Of a stretch of DNA of 64,000 nucleotides, positions 1 to 8,482 are shown one piece after another (within the stretch, counting starts at the first letter, position 1; each line of letters begins with the position of its first letter). The stretch is taken from the NCBI RefSeq assembly GCF_008015755.1, contig NZ_SSGF01000023.1, positions 1-64,000 on the forward strand, in the 5' to 3' direction. Under the pieces are notes generated by a model, which was not told the origin of the DNA, ran no database searches, and saw nothing but the letters and a program-made list of their open reading frames with translations. The DNA comes from Methylophilus sp. GTDB taxonomy: Bacteria > Pseudomonadota > Gammaproteobacteria > Burkholderiales > Methylophilaceae. Both the position numbers and the translations under genes were made by a program.

Positions 1-682
1 CTGCTGGATTGGCTAATTCACCAATCACTGCATTTTTCTCTATCACGATGCCGTTGAATGGTGCTTTCAATAGGTAGGTAGAACCACTCTGCTGATCCAG
101 ACCGCCATACATTCTTAATCTTTCAGAATCTGCATAGAGCGCTGATTTAGCACGCTCCAATGCAGACTGAGATTCAATGAATTGCTTTTGTGGCACAACC
201 TTGTCTTCATACAGCTTGGATATGCGATCAAAGTTCGCCTGAGCTAGCGCAAGATCGGTCTTAGAGCTTCTAAATTGCGCACGAGCCTCTCCCATCGGAA
301 CACTGTCAATCTCAGCTAGGATTTGACCTGTTTTTACATGATCTCCAAGATTGGCGATCACTTTGGACAGCTTCCCTTCAATACGAGGCGTGACATGAGC
401 CAGTTTATTTTGATTGGCCAAAATGTTCGCTGTAAAACTGAGCTGATCCTGTATTGGTTGCTTGGTTACCTTAGCGACGGTGACACCACTTTGCTGTATC
501 TCGGCAGGACTTAATTTAATTAAATCCTCATCAGCTTTTGTCTCCGCTGGGGTACTTGAGGTTTCTGTTTTCGGCTCTTGAGACTGGTTGTTCTCAGAAC
601 TGCACCCGCTTAAAAGCATGAGGAAAATGATGACTGAAAATGCCAGTGCAATCACGTATAAATTTCTGAAGAACTTTAGCAT
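1..682 (-). CDS. RND metal-efflux periplasmic adaptor (CzcB/CusB type), 3' part outside window
   Basis: This is a membrane-fusion protein that would link an inner-membrane RND pump to an outer-membrane channel for cation export. The ATG is at 682. The N-terminus has a hydrophobic stretch ending in a lipobox (Leu-Ser-Gly-Cys), so it is probably a lipoprotein. An Asn/Gln/Glu/Thr-rich linker follows, then a beta-barrel/lipoyl region ('VTPRIEGKLSKVIANLGDHV') and the helical hairpin with 'QANFDRISKLYEDKVVPQ'. The second half of the lipoyl motif ('LKAPFNGIVIEKNAVIGE') is the last part visible. It is the third gene of a leftward czcI-czcC-czcB-like order, and the RND pump gene is expected just left of base 1. 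The metal specificity (Co/Zn/Cd or Cu/Ag) cannot be told from this part. Confidence 0.85.
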   Translation of the reverse strand, partial: MLKFFRNLYVIALAFSVIIFLMLLSGCSSENNQSQEPKTETSSTPAETKADEDLIKLSPAEIQQSGVTVAKVTKQPIQDQLSFTANILANQNKLAHVTPRIEGKLSKVIANLGDHVKTGQILAEIDSVPMGEARAQFRSSKTDLALAQANFDRISKLYEDKVVPQKQFIESQSALERAKSALYADSERLRMYGGLDQQSGSTYLLKAPFNGIVIEKNAVIGELANPA

Positions 683-691
683 TTTAGTTTC

Positions 692-1969
692 CTAGTTTTG
701 ATCAGTTGCAGCTATAGGGGATAGCCAGCCAGAGATATATTCCAATTCGATCTGCACGAGGCGCAGTTCTTTCTGAGCATCAATGATGTCTCGCTGCGCA
801 TCCACAACCTGCCTTTGCACAATCAATAACTGAGGTAAGCCGATTTCTCCGTTTTCAAAGGCTTTCTTGGAAAGTATCAGGTTTTCTTCCAACCTCGGAT
901 ATACCTCGCTATCTAACCGTCTTACACGGTCTTTGATATTTTCACGACGTAACCATGCGGCCTCTATAGTCGCTTTTGCATTGCGAGTACCAGAGGTGCG
1001 GTTGATTTCTGATTGAGTAAGCTCAGCGGCCGCACGACCTACACCCGCAGCATTTCGGCGGAAGATAGGCAACGGCAAAGAAACACCGATGGAGGAGATA
1101 TTGTCGCTACCAGCCAAGCTGGCTTCGGTGGTATTGATCAGACTCACCGTTAAATCTGGATAGCGCATGCTTTTTTGCAGCTCCAAGCGTGAGCGTGCAG
1201 AAGCTTCTTTACTGGTTAGTGCCTGAATGCCTGGGCGGGAGTCTAATTTGTTGAAAAGATCCTGCAATGTATATTGCGTCTGATTTGGAGTTAATTGCCC
1301 CGTGACCTCTGGAAAGTCGTTGGCATTGAGTTGTAGTGTGGCAGCTAGTTGGGTTCTGGCACGCAGTAGTTGTTCATTTAAAGAGATCAGCTGATTTCTT
1401 GCGCGTTCAGCATCAACGATGGCTAGATTACCATCAAGCAAACTATCTTCGCCGGCACTTACCCGCTTGCGAGACAGGGAGGTGTTTTGCTCTATGAGCT
1501 TGAGAATGCGCTTTTCAACTTCGATACGCTTTTGTACTGCGAGCACAGTAATAAACTGCTCTTCCAACTGTGCATGCAGGACACGGTACTCTTCAGCAAT
1601 GTCCTGGCTAATTGCCGTTTTGCTTTCCTCAGCTGCTTGCCTACGGAAGCCTTGCTGTCCGGCAATCTCAAAGGTTTGAGAAACGCCTATGCCATATTCA
1701 CCTCGATATGGGTCTGATGCGCCAGTTTGAGCAATACGACGTGTTCTCGCCTCAAGGTTGACTGTTGGGTTGTAATAAAGTGGCCCTGATGCATCCTGGA
1801 ATTCGCCAGCCGGAATACTTTGGTTAGCGATCAAGCGTTTCAGATCAGGGTTATTCTGGGCAGCAATATTCCAAGCTGCATCCAATGTTAATGGTTCAGC
1901 TTGTATAGCTGGAGCTATGAAGAAAGCTATTGAAAGTAATAGCCATCTTCTAATAGATGATTCAAACAC
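692..1969 (-). CDS. TolC-family outer-membrane efflux protein (CzcC-like)
   Basis: This is a 425-residue outer-membrane channel component of a heavy-metal RND efflux complex. It has an N-terminal signal peptide (hydrophobic to 'PAIQA'), followed by the two tandem OEP repeats expected of the family. Long Gln/Glu/Arg-rich helices such as 'VLAVQKRIEVEKRILKLIEQ' are visible. The length is normal for CzcC/CusC-type proteins. It lies 9 bases upstream of the adaptor gene, in the same operon, and downstream of the small periplasmic protein. Together with the adaptor it forms the trans-envelope conduit; the pump itself is off the left edge. Confidence 0.88.
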   Translation of the reverse strand: MFESSIRRWLLLSIAFFIAPAIQAEPLTLDAAWNIAAQNNPDLKRLIANQSIPAGEFQDASGPLYYNPTVNLEARTRRIAQTGASDPYRGEYGIGVSQTFEIAGQQGFRRQAAEESKTAISQDIAEEYRVLHAQLEEQFITVLAVQKRIEVEKRILKLIEQNTSLSRKRVSAGEDSLLDGNLAIVDAERARNQLISLNEQLLRARTQLAATLQLNANDFPEVTGQLTPNQTQYTLQDLFNKLDSRPGIQALTSKEASARSRLELQKSMRYPDLTVSLINTTEASLAGSDNISSIGVSLPLPIFRRNAAGVGRAAAELTQSEINRTSGTRNAKATIEAAWLRRENIKDRVRRLDSEVYPRLEENLILSKKAFENGEIGLPQLLIVQRQVVDAQRDIIDAQKELRLVQIELEYISGWLSPIAATDQN

Positions 1970-2035
1970 GGCAAGACCTCTCTCGTTAGATCAATGATCA
2001 AGATGCTGAACGAGTCAGCATCTTAGACAAATTGA

Positions 2036-2401
2036 CTAAATGAGTGCAGGAGGTCTGTAGAGACTTTTTAGGACAGGGTTGGTGAACTGATCTTTAGGCT
2101 CAGTTTTGAAAATCGTCGAGCCCAATTGGGAAAGTGTACTAACTACTTCATTGGTCTCAATAGCCGTGATATGTGCAGAGATATGGCAAGCATGATCACA
2201 AAACTGCTCCGGCATCGGGACAGTTTGATTATCTGAGACCGAAGTGATTTGTGACTTATTAATCAAATGGACATCTTGCATAACCGCTTGAGACGCTACA
2301 GCATCATCAAATAAAACTTCAGGCGAAAAGGCCCACGCCGATGAACTCATCACTGAGATCAGCGCAAGAAATACCATGAATTTTTTAAAAATTTGATACA
2401 T
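2036..2401 (-). CDS. Small secreted Cys/His protein, CzcI-like, first gene of the efflux operon
   Basis: This is a 121-residue protein with a signal peptide (cleavage probably after 'SSAWA'). The mature part carries a compact metal-ligand-like motif 'FCDHACHISAH' near residue 75 and ends in 'SLYRPPALI'. A C-terminal Arg-Pro-Pro element after a Cys/His cluster is typical of the small CzcI-type regulators/accessories found in front of czcCBA. The position, first gene with a CzcC-like and a CzcB-like gene following on the same strand, supports that reading. It is likely a periplasmic metal-binding accessory or regulator. The family assignment rests on context and motif rather than strong identity. 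Confidence 0.6.
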   Translation of the reverse strand: MYQIFKKFMVFLALISVMSSSAWAFSPEVLFDDAVASQAVMQDVHLINKSQITSVSDNQTVPMPEQFCDHACHISAHITAIETNEVVSTLSQLGSTIFKTEPKDQFTNPVLKSLYRPPALI

Positions 2402-2544
2402 GCCTTTTTAAATCTAACAATAACTTATTGATGAGTCAATGAGTTTAGTGTAACTAAATGTACAAAAGTCTGAATCCCCGAAGCATACTTTTGAATCTGC
2501 CTCTTAATTTCTGTGGACTATCAATAAAACCAATCATTCATGGG

Positions 2545-2590
2545 TGCATTTTTTGCAGGAAATTTAAGATATCACTCTGCAAAAAATGCA
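2545..2590. repeat. Perfect 14-bp inverted repeat with 18-bp spacer
   Basis: TGCATTTTTTGCAG at 2545-2558 is repeated as its exact reverse complement at 2577-2590. It lies in the 285-base intergenic region between the divergent efflux operon and eptA. It could fold as a hairpin, be an operator, or be a relic recombination site. No T-run follows either arm as in an intrinsic terminator. Confidence 0.75.
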
Positions 2591-2663
2591 TGGCTATCAG
2601 GATGAGTTTTAATTAAATATATAAAATTCAATCGGTTACGAACTGGCATCTGAATTGCTTATC

Positions 2664-2682
2664 AAGAATGATAATCATTAGA
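2664..2682 (+). promoter_or_regulatory. Fur-box-like operator at the eptA start
   Basis: The 14-base core AATGATAATCATTA (2667-2680) is an exact match to the centre of the classical 19-base Fur consensus (GATAATGATAATCATTATC), with mismatches only near the ends. It ends seven bases before the eptA ATG and would cover the ribosome-binding region or transcription start. Iron-dependent repression of eptA is inferred. Confidence 0.6.
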
Positions 2683-2686
2683 AGAT

Positions 2687-4384
2687 ATGACGATGCTTTC
2701 AAGTACTTTCAAAACAGGGATTGCAAAATACTTTTCTGTACCGGAAACACAAACCAAGTGGATATTGGCAATTTCGTTATTCATTATGGTGACGGGCAAC
2801 CTTTCCCTTTGCCAAAACTTGCTGAAAACATATCCAGTAAGTTTCCATAACCTACCTTTCCTGGCCTCTCTAATAACTTTCTTTTTTGCGACGATCGCTA
2901 TCGTCTTTCAGATTCTTTGCATTGGCAGAACAACAGCAAAATGGATATTAGCCATATTGCTGATTGTTGCCTCTATCAACGCGTATTTTATGGATAGTTT
3001 TGGTGTGGTCATCGATCACACTATGATGGATAACGTAGCGCAAACTGACTTTAAGGAAATGCAAGGATTAATAAGCATTGAACTCTTGCTTAGGCTAGTT
3101 CTATTAGGCTGCATACCAGCCTACTTGGTCATCAAATTCTTTCCCAAAGGGTTGGCCTTCAAACAAGAAGTCAAAGGTCGACTCAAAGCGATTTCTGTTC
3201 TTGTGTTAACTGCCATCGTAGTCGTGGCACCATTCACTGCAGGTTATGCTTCGTTCATTAGAGAGCATAAGATTGTAAGGTTTTACGCAAACCCCACTTA
3301 CTCCATTTACTCCGCTTACAATTACCTGAATCAAGAGGCAAAAGTTTACGAAGCACGTAATACAGTGCTCAAAACGATTGCTGGGGATGCAGTAAAAACC
3401 TCAACTACGGGCAATAAACGTAAGTTGATGATTATGGTGGTTGGTGAAACAGCTCGCTTTGACAGATTCTCACTCAACGGTTATCAGCGAATTACCAATC
3501 CCAACCTTGCAAACGCCAATGTGATTAGTTTCGATAACGTGTCCTCTTGCGGTACGTCCACAAGTGTTTCTGTGCCATGTATGTTTTCTTCTCTGGGTAA
3601 GAAAAATTACGATAAACAGGCAGCATTAAAGCAGGAGAATGCCATTGATGTGCTTGCCAGGAATGGCGTCGATGTATTGTGGAGGGATAATAACTCCGAC
3701 TCCAAAGGCGTTGCCTTAAGAGTTAAATATCAAAACTTCCAGTCCACAACATTGAACCCAGTCTGCGATCCAGAGTGCAGGGACATCGGCATGCTGGATG
3801 GCCTTGATAAACATATTCAATCTAAGAATGATAAAGACATTTTGATCGTGCTGCATCAAATGGGAAACCATGGCCCTGAGTACTTCAGAAGATACCCCGC
3901 TGCCTTTGAGAAATTTAGCCCGGTTTGTAAATCCAAAGAGCTAAAAGATTGCACCAAACAGGAAATAGACAATTCTTACGACAATGCAATTCTCTATACA
4001 GATTACTTTTTGTCAGAGGTCATCAAGTTTTTAAAACCCTATGAAGAAAATTATGATGTTGGGATGATGTATATCGCGGACCATGGTGAGTCGCTCGGAG
4101 AATACGGGATGTATCTGCATGCAGCACCGGTGATGATTGCACCCAAAGAGCAAACTAAAATTCCACTGATAGTTTGGACTGGCAACTCATCTGCCTTTCC
4201 AGAAAACCACTTAAGGCAACATAAAAGTGCCGTGCTTAGCCATGATGATGTCTTCTGCTCATTGTTAGTAGCGTATGATTTCCGCTCCAGTATGTGCACG
4301 CCATACATGGAGGCTGCCAGACATCTACATAACTCATTAGACCATGATGCAGTTGCGACTGATAATAAGGGAGTCTCAAGCTAA
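2687..4384 (+). CDS. eptA: Phosphoethanolamine transferase, EptA/Mcr family
   Basis: This is a 565-residue inner-membrane enzyme that transfers phosphoethanolamine from phosphatidylethanolamine to lipid A, or a similar acceptor, on the periplasmic side. Hydrophobic segments at about residues 24-45, 60-80, 84-105, 125-148 and 165-185 give the five-helix anchor. The sulfatase-fold catalytic domain follows: the metal-binding Glu in 'MVVGETARFDRFS', the nucleophile Thr in 'SSCGTSTSVSVPCMFS', and 'ADHGESLGEYGMYLHAAP' with the Asp-His metal ligands. Cysteine pairs in the periplasmic domain match the disulfides of the family. It stands alone on the plus strand beside a Fur-like box and is probably island cargo giving cationic-peptide resistance. 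Lipid A as acceptor is assumed from the family. Confidence 0.88.
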   Translation: MTMLSSTFKTGIAKYFSVPETQTKWILAISLFIMVTGNLSLCQNLLKTYPVSFHNLPFLASLITFFFATIAIVFQILCIGRTTAKWILAILLIVASINAYFMDSFGVVIDHTMMDNVAQTDFKEMQGLISIELLLRLVLLGCIPAYLVIKFFPKGLAFKQEVKGRLKAISVLVLTAIVVVAPFTAGYASFIREHKIVRFYANPTYSIYSAYNYLNQEAKVYEARNTVLKTIAGDAVKTSTTGNKRKLMIMVVGETARFDRFSLNGYQRITNPNLANANVISFDNVSSCGTSTSVSVPCMFSSLGKKNYDKQAALKQENAIDVLARNGVDVLWRDNNSDSKGVALRVKYQNFQSTTLNPVCDPECRDIGMLDGLDKHIQSKNDKDILIVLHQMGNHGPEYFRRYPAAFEKFSPVCKSKELKDCTKQEIDNSYDNAILYTDYFLSEVIKFLKPYEENYDVGMMYIADHGESLGEYGMYLHAAPVMIAPKEQTKIPLIVWTGNSSAFPENHLRQHKSAVLSHDDVFCSLLVAYDFRSSMCTPYMEAARHLHNSLDHDAVATDNKGVSS

Positions 4385-4395
4385 GTGATTTTTGA

Positions 4396-5817
4396 TTATG
4401 TAGCTTCAGTGATGTGGCAAGTATTTAGGTCATCTTCAAAAGCATCCAAATATTTTTGTATCTGTACCAATATTTCAGTTGGTGATGCTCCAGAATTAAG
4501 CTCTCCTGAGAGTTGTTTTAAAGTGTTCTGAAATGACTTAACAATTCTTTTGGTATTGACTACATTCAATGTATTTTTGAAGTTTGTAACTTCTTCAAAT
4601 GCGAGATTTATGTAAACATCGAGTGAAGCAAGATTTGAATGGCCGGTAAATTGTTGAACAATTTGTTTAATAGATTCAACTTCAAGTAGAGCGCGTCTAA
4701 AGCTATTAGGGTTATCAAACTCATGTTGTTCAATTAACGCCACAAATAATTTGGTAATAAATCTATGGCGAAACATATGAGGGCAACATTTTTCTACTAT
4801 ACCAGCTGCTTTTGAAAGTATTGAGATTTCCTGAGTTATGGTGTTTGAACGGAGTTGCTTTCCCGTTCTTTCACTGATTAACACATATCCATCATCTTCT
4901 TTGAATCCACAAGTTGCACGTATAACACTGCGCCTATTTTTTTCTATGAACTCAAGTAAAAATTTCGCATCATGACTAGCAATTGGAATCATTCTATGCG
5001 CTACAGTGCCGCTTCCTTTTTTTATAGTAATTAGATTCAGTAGTGGTTTAGGCATGCTTGCAGCGATACGAACACTTTCACAAGTTAAGTCAGCAACCTC
5101 TGAACGGCGACCGCCAGTGATTTCTAAAAGCTTCAACATGAGGTAGCGTCTCTTCCGTAAGAATATGGATGAGCTTGTTGGAAGTATCACCTTTCTAATT
5201 TTATCAATAGCTTCTGTTCCAATAGGTAGCCGCTTTTTTTGAGGGTCTGGAGTAGGAAATGCGCGATGAGTCCAATATTTCCTTGTTGGCTTTCCTTTTC
5301 CGGTGAAATGATTAGAGCTGACTTGTTTAATATAAAACTCTTTTTCCTCGGCTTTAATTTGACCATTGCGACCGATGAAGTTCTCAAGTTGATAAAGCCT
5401 TCCTACACATGCTAAAAACTCGAGACAATTACGGCCGATAGCGATTACCGAATTTGAGTCTCGTGCAAATAATTCTGGCTGACGCTTTCTTTTTTCAGCT
5501 TGTAGCATTTTGATAAATTGGCAGAAGTGATTATCTGTCAGGTTTATCAATGAAATTCTGTTGTAAAAAGCATATCTTAAAAGATGACTTATATTGGTAG
5601 CGTAAGTGAGCAGGGTCCCGCCGCGATTTCTTCTAGAGAGCCCTTTATTGTAAAGTTCTAATATATAAACGTTAGCCTCAAGACACCACGTCCCGTTAGG
5701 CCAAGATATCATTGGAATATTTGTTGCATCTTGGGGGATAACTCGATGTTGCTGATCAACATATAAGGGAAGCTGAAATTTATTGTCTGTGCTGTTATAA
5801 AGCTTAGATTTAATCAT
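4396..5817 (-). CDS. Tyrosine recombinase, last gene of the island recombinase operon
   Basis: This is a 473-residue site-specific recombinase. The catalytic domain is complete: the arm I Arg in 'LEITGGRRSEVADL' (about residue 236), Lys in 'TIKKGSGTVAHR', His-x-x-Arg in 'CPHMFRHRFIT' (about 350), Gly-His in 'FTGHSNLASLDVY', and the Tyr nucleophile in the same stretch (about 407). The region before it is a helical core-binding domain, and about 65 residues follow the active site. It starts 12 bases after the end of the small gene upstream and converges on eptA, ending 11 bases from it. It has the most canonical active site of the three recombinases and is the likely strand-exchange enzyme. Confidence 0.88.
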   Translation of the reverse strand: MIKSKLYNSTDNKFQLPLYVDQQHRVIPQDATNIPMISWPNGTWCLEANVYILELYNKGLSRRNRGGTLLTYATNISHLLRYAFYNRISLINLTDNHFCQFIKMLQAEKRKRQPELFARDSNSVIAIGRNCLEFLACVGRLYQLENFIGRNGQIKAEEKEFYIKQVSSNHFTGKGKPTRKYWTHRAFPTPDPQKKRLPIGTEAIDKIRKVILPTSSSIFLRKRRYLMLKLLEITGGRRSEVADLTCESVRIAASMPKPLLNLITIKKGSGTVAHRMIPIASHDAKFLLEFIEKNRRSVIRATCGFKEDDGYVLISERTGKQLRSNTITQEISILSKAAGIVEKCCPHMFRHRFITKLFVALIEQHEFDNPNSFRRALLEVESIKQIVQQFTGHSNLASLDVYINLAFEEVTNFKNTLNVVNTKRIVKSFQNTLKQLSGELNSGASPTEILVQIQKYLDAFEDDLNTCHITEAT

Positions 5818-5829
5818 TTTTCATCTTCA

Positions 5830-6357
5830 TCACATTTTTAAGTGCGGAATGTTTCTGAGCGTTAACATGTCTAAAAGCTCTCTTTGCTCTTTTTTGCACA
5901 GGGCTTGAGTAGGTGAGTCAGATCGGCTGGCATAAACAGCCCCTTGCCGTAATGATTTTTCAAATGCTAAAGTTAAAAGTAAGAGATCATGTCTAATGGA
6001 TTGCATTTCTTTTTCTAATTGTTGATTGACAAGTAGAAGTCCGGCTTTGGTTTCCTTATTAGGTTTTTTATTTGTATGTAAGCTTGATTCGAGAGCTAAC
6101 AGTGCATTGATTCTTGACTTGTTTAGTCCCTCGTAGCCGCCATTTATAATTGAGTCTGCAATTCTTTTTTGAGTATTAATTGATAGGCTAAAGATTCCTT
6201 TAGATGTATTTGAGAATTTTGCTAAGGCTCCTTGAGATTTTAAGGCTGTGTTTAGTTGCTGATCATGAATATACGTTTCTGGATGATTGATAACCTCCCG
6301 TAACAGGCTTGATAGTGCCAACAAGGATTGATTACTTTTTTCAATACGTTTATCCAT
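5830..6357 (-). CDS. Small helical protein of the recombinase operon (TnpC-like position)
   Basis: This is a 175-residue protein that I do not recognise from its sequence alone. It is rich in Leu, Lys, Gln and Ser. It has a central basic stretch and a Leu/Glu-rich helix ('LLLVNQQLEKEMQSIRHDLL') that could form a coiled coil; no enzyme motif is visible. It overlaps the 3' end of the 710-residue recombinase gene by 8 bases and is followed at once by the 473-residue recombinase gene, so it is translationally tied to both. Its place resembles the small accessory proteins encoded with paired recombinases in Tn554-type elements (TnpC) and in gamma-mobile-trio-like islands. A DNA-binding or recombination-directing role is inferred from context. 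Confidence 0.65.
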   Translation of the reverse strand: MDKRIEKSNQSLLALSSLLREVINHPETYIHDQQLNTALKSQGALAKFSNTSKGIFSLSINTQKRIADSIINGGYEGLNKSRINALLALESSLHTNKKPNKETKAGLLLVNQQLEKEMQSIRHDLLLLTLAFEKSLRQGAVYASRSDSPTQALCKKEQRELLDMLTLRNIPHLKM

Positions 6358-8482
6358 TGAATTTCTCCAGGGGGCTTTCTTTAACTTTTATTGCAATGCG
6401 GAAAGATTGTCCATCTGGTGTCATGAAGAATATTGGTTCAATTTCAATACGACCTGCTAGTAAAAGTTCTTCTATGTATTCTTGCAATTCATCACTATCG
6501 AGAACAGAAAACTCTCTGGTGCCAAAATGTTTTTCTATAATGTCTGCTAATGCTTTACTTTCCATTGGATCTGTCCTGATGATTTCACTGCCGAATTGGG
6601 CTTTTGATGCACGAAGAACATATCCAGGTGTAGATTCAGTTATGTAATGATAAAGATGCTCAATGTCTGTATGGCCCAGAAACCAGCGTAGTGTCTCCAT
6701 CCCACCAAAAGAATTTCCCCAGAAAAATAACATTGCAAAGAAGCGACGTAATTGATGCTGTCGCATGTAATAACGTTCACCTTTATCGTTCAATCCAGTT
6801 TCAAAGTAATCACAAAACAAATCTAAATTTGAGTTGTATTTCTTAGTGTCAGCTGGTCCCGGAGCGCCTGTATGCATATTTGGATATGAAAAAAGCTCTA
6901 CCTGGCGATTGCTGGCTCCTATATCCTTAAGGCGCTTGTGGAAGTATTCTAGTAAATCAATCATCTTCACTGCTACAGGAGGGATTGGTCTAGCTTCCTT
7001 TTCTCTAATTTCACCTATACCAGACTTTCCATTATCAAAAATTAGATTTCTTTTTTCTAAATCAACTGACCTTCCAGCAATTAATCCAAGTAATTCAGCT
7101 TGTCGACGAGCAACTAAAGTCCCTATACTGAATTGAATTGCCCCAAATAGAACTCTGAGAACTTCAAATAGTCCTTCATTATTTCGTAATCGTTGAAAAT
7201 ACTCAGCCGAAGTCAGTCGCGCGCTATGCCCATGCCTTGATTCAAATGGACTAATTAGCGTTCTGAGGTTCCAAGTGCTGACACCCATTGCCTGAATTTT
7301 GGGATCTAATAGGGGGCGTATATCATTGTTAATTGAGTATGTGAAGCAACTTACACCCTCTTTTCTTGCAGCTTCAATTACAGCAATTGCACTGTCAAAT
7401 ATTTGCTTACCATTGGACAGGGTAAATTCAATGGCTTGTCTTAAAGACTTAAGAACAATTTCATTTGGCACAGTTTTGAAACGACCTGCTTCTTTCAAGC
7501 TGAATTTATCATGACTGAAGGCTGGGTCGGTTGCATTGAGTGCAAGAATTGGAGCTGGTAAGCCAATTTCTTTGAGTTGACCAAGTGATCTAATAGCTGA
7601 GCGATATGCTGACCACTCCTTGACGCTCATGGTCTCTTCCAAAGTTGTAGTGACTGATGCTCTGGGGTATTCCTTCACATAACTATTAATTTGATCGAAA
7701 AGTAATTCAGGTGCTTGAGGCTTAGATGTAAATGCACGAATTGAGTTTGGATAGATTATTTCAAATAATTTTTCATAATCAGGTGAGAATCGATAACTCT
7801 CAAGGCGCTTTTTGGTTCGATAATCAGACTTGTAATAACCTTTACTCCATAGTATTGCTCTTGCATAAATAATCTCTTGCTTATCGAGTTGAAGCATACA
7901 GTCTTGCTCATCAGGTATATCAAGTGCTAGCTCAGAATTGTTTTCAATGAGTGCATTCAATTCAATAATGTTCGCTTCTGAAATTTCTCGTTTCAAAAAC
8001 TCGGTGAGTTTGATTGGTAACTGATAAATGCTCGTTGATGTTTCATTTGAAGATGCTAGTTGCGCGAGTAAATTGAAGATATCATTTTCAGTTACATTCA
8101 TTAGCCCGTATTGGGACAATTTGAATTGACCAGCATTTAATAAAAAATAATCGATTAACGAAAATACCCTTCTACATGAGTTATAAGCAGAGCTAATTGA
8201 TATTAATTTCCCACCGGTTATGTCCGAATGACTCTGAATGCAAATCCAACATTTAAATAAATCTAGTAGCAGTCTATTCGTCTCATCTGTCAACAAACTA
8301 CCGTTTTCAAGTTTTAATCTAAAATCAAGCGTACAGAATTCTGACTTACCAAAATCAAGAATCCAAACTTCAGCATCAAATGAGACAGTAAGAAATGGAC
8401 AATGACGATACTCCTGAAAGCGGTCGCCATTGATAGACTCCAGAAAACTAAGCTCTTCTGGCCACAATTTATTACTTTGCAT
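6350..8482 (-). CDS. Large tyrosine recombinase (710 aa) of the island
   Basis: This is a site-specific recombinase with a long N-terminal extension of about 430 residues and a C-terminal DNA breaking-rejoining domain. Active-site elements can be read: 'LVARRQAELLGL' (Arg of box I), a Lys in 'FDNGKSGIGEIREKEARPIP', 'RQHQLRRFFAMLFFW' (His-x-x-Arg of box II), and 'FLGHTDIEHLYHYITEST' (Gly-His and candidate Tyr nucleophile). It overlaps the upstream gene by 11 bases and the downstream gene by 8. The architecture and length resemble TnpB-type partners of multi-recombinase transposons. It probably acts in a complex with the other two recombinases. Confidence 0.85.
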   Translation of the reverse strand: MQSNKLWPEELSFLESINGDRFQEYRHCPFLTVSFDAEVWILDFGKSEFCTLDFRLKLENGSLLTDETNRLLLDLFKCWICIQSHSDITGGKLISISSAYNSCRRVFSLIDYFLLNAGQFKLSQYGLMNVTENDIFNLLAQLASSNETSTSIYQLPIKLTEFLKREISEANIIELNALIENNSELALDIPDEQDCMLQLDKQEIIYARAILWSKGYYKSDYRTKKRLESYRFSPDYEKLFEIIYPNSIRAFTSKPQAPELLFDQINSYVKEYPRASVTTTLEETMSVKEWSAYRSAIRSLGQLKEIGLPAPILALNATDPAFSHDKFSLKEAGRFKTVPNEIVLKSLRQAIEFTLSNGKQIFDSAIAVIEAARKEGVSCFTYSINNDIRPLLDPKIQAMGVSTWNLRTLISPFESRHGHSARLTSAEYFQRLRNNEGLFEVLRVLFGAIQFSIGTLVARRQAELLGLIAGRSVDLEKRNLIFDNGKSGIGEIREKEARPIPPVAVKMIDLLEYFHKRLKDIGASNRQVELFSYPNMHTGAPGPADTKKYNSNLDLFCDYFETGLNDKGERYYMRQHQLRRFFAMLFFWGNSFGGMETLRWFLGHTDIEHLYHYITESTPGYVLRASKAQFGSEIIRTDPMESKALADIIEKHFGTREFSVLDSDELQEYIEELLLAGRIEIEPIFFMTPDGQSFRIAIKVKESPLEKFNG

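Noticed and set aside
2411-2439. A near-consensus promoter on the minus strand (TTGACT, 17 bases, TAGATT) before the CzcI-like gene
   Set aside because: Its predicted start is about three bases from the ATG although an AAAAAGG ribosome site is present. It would give an almost leaderless message, so it was not listed as a feature.
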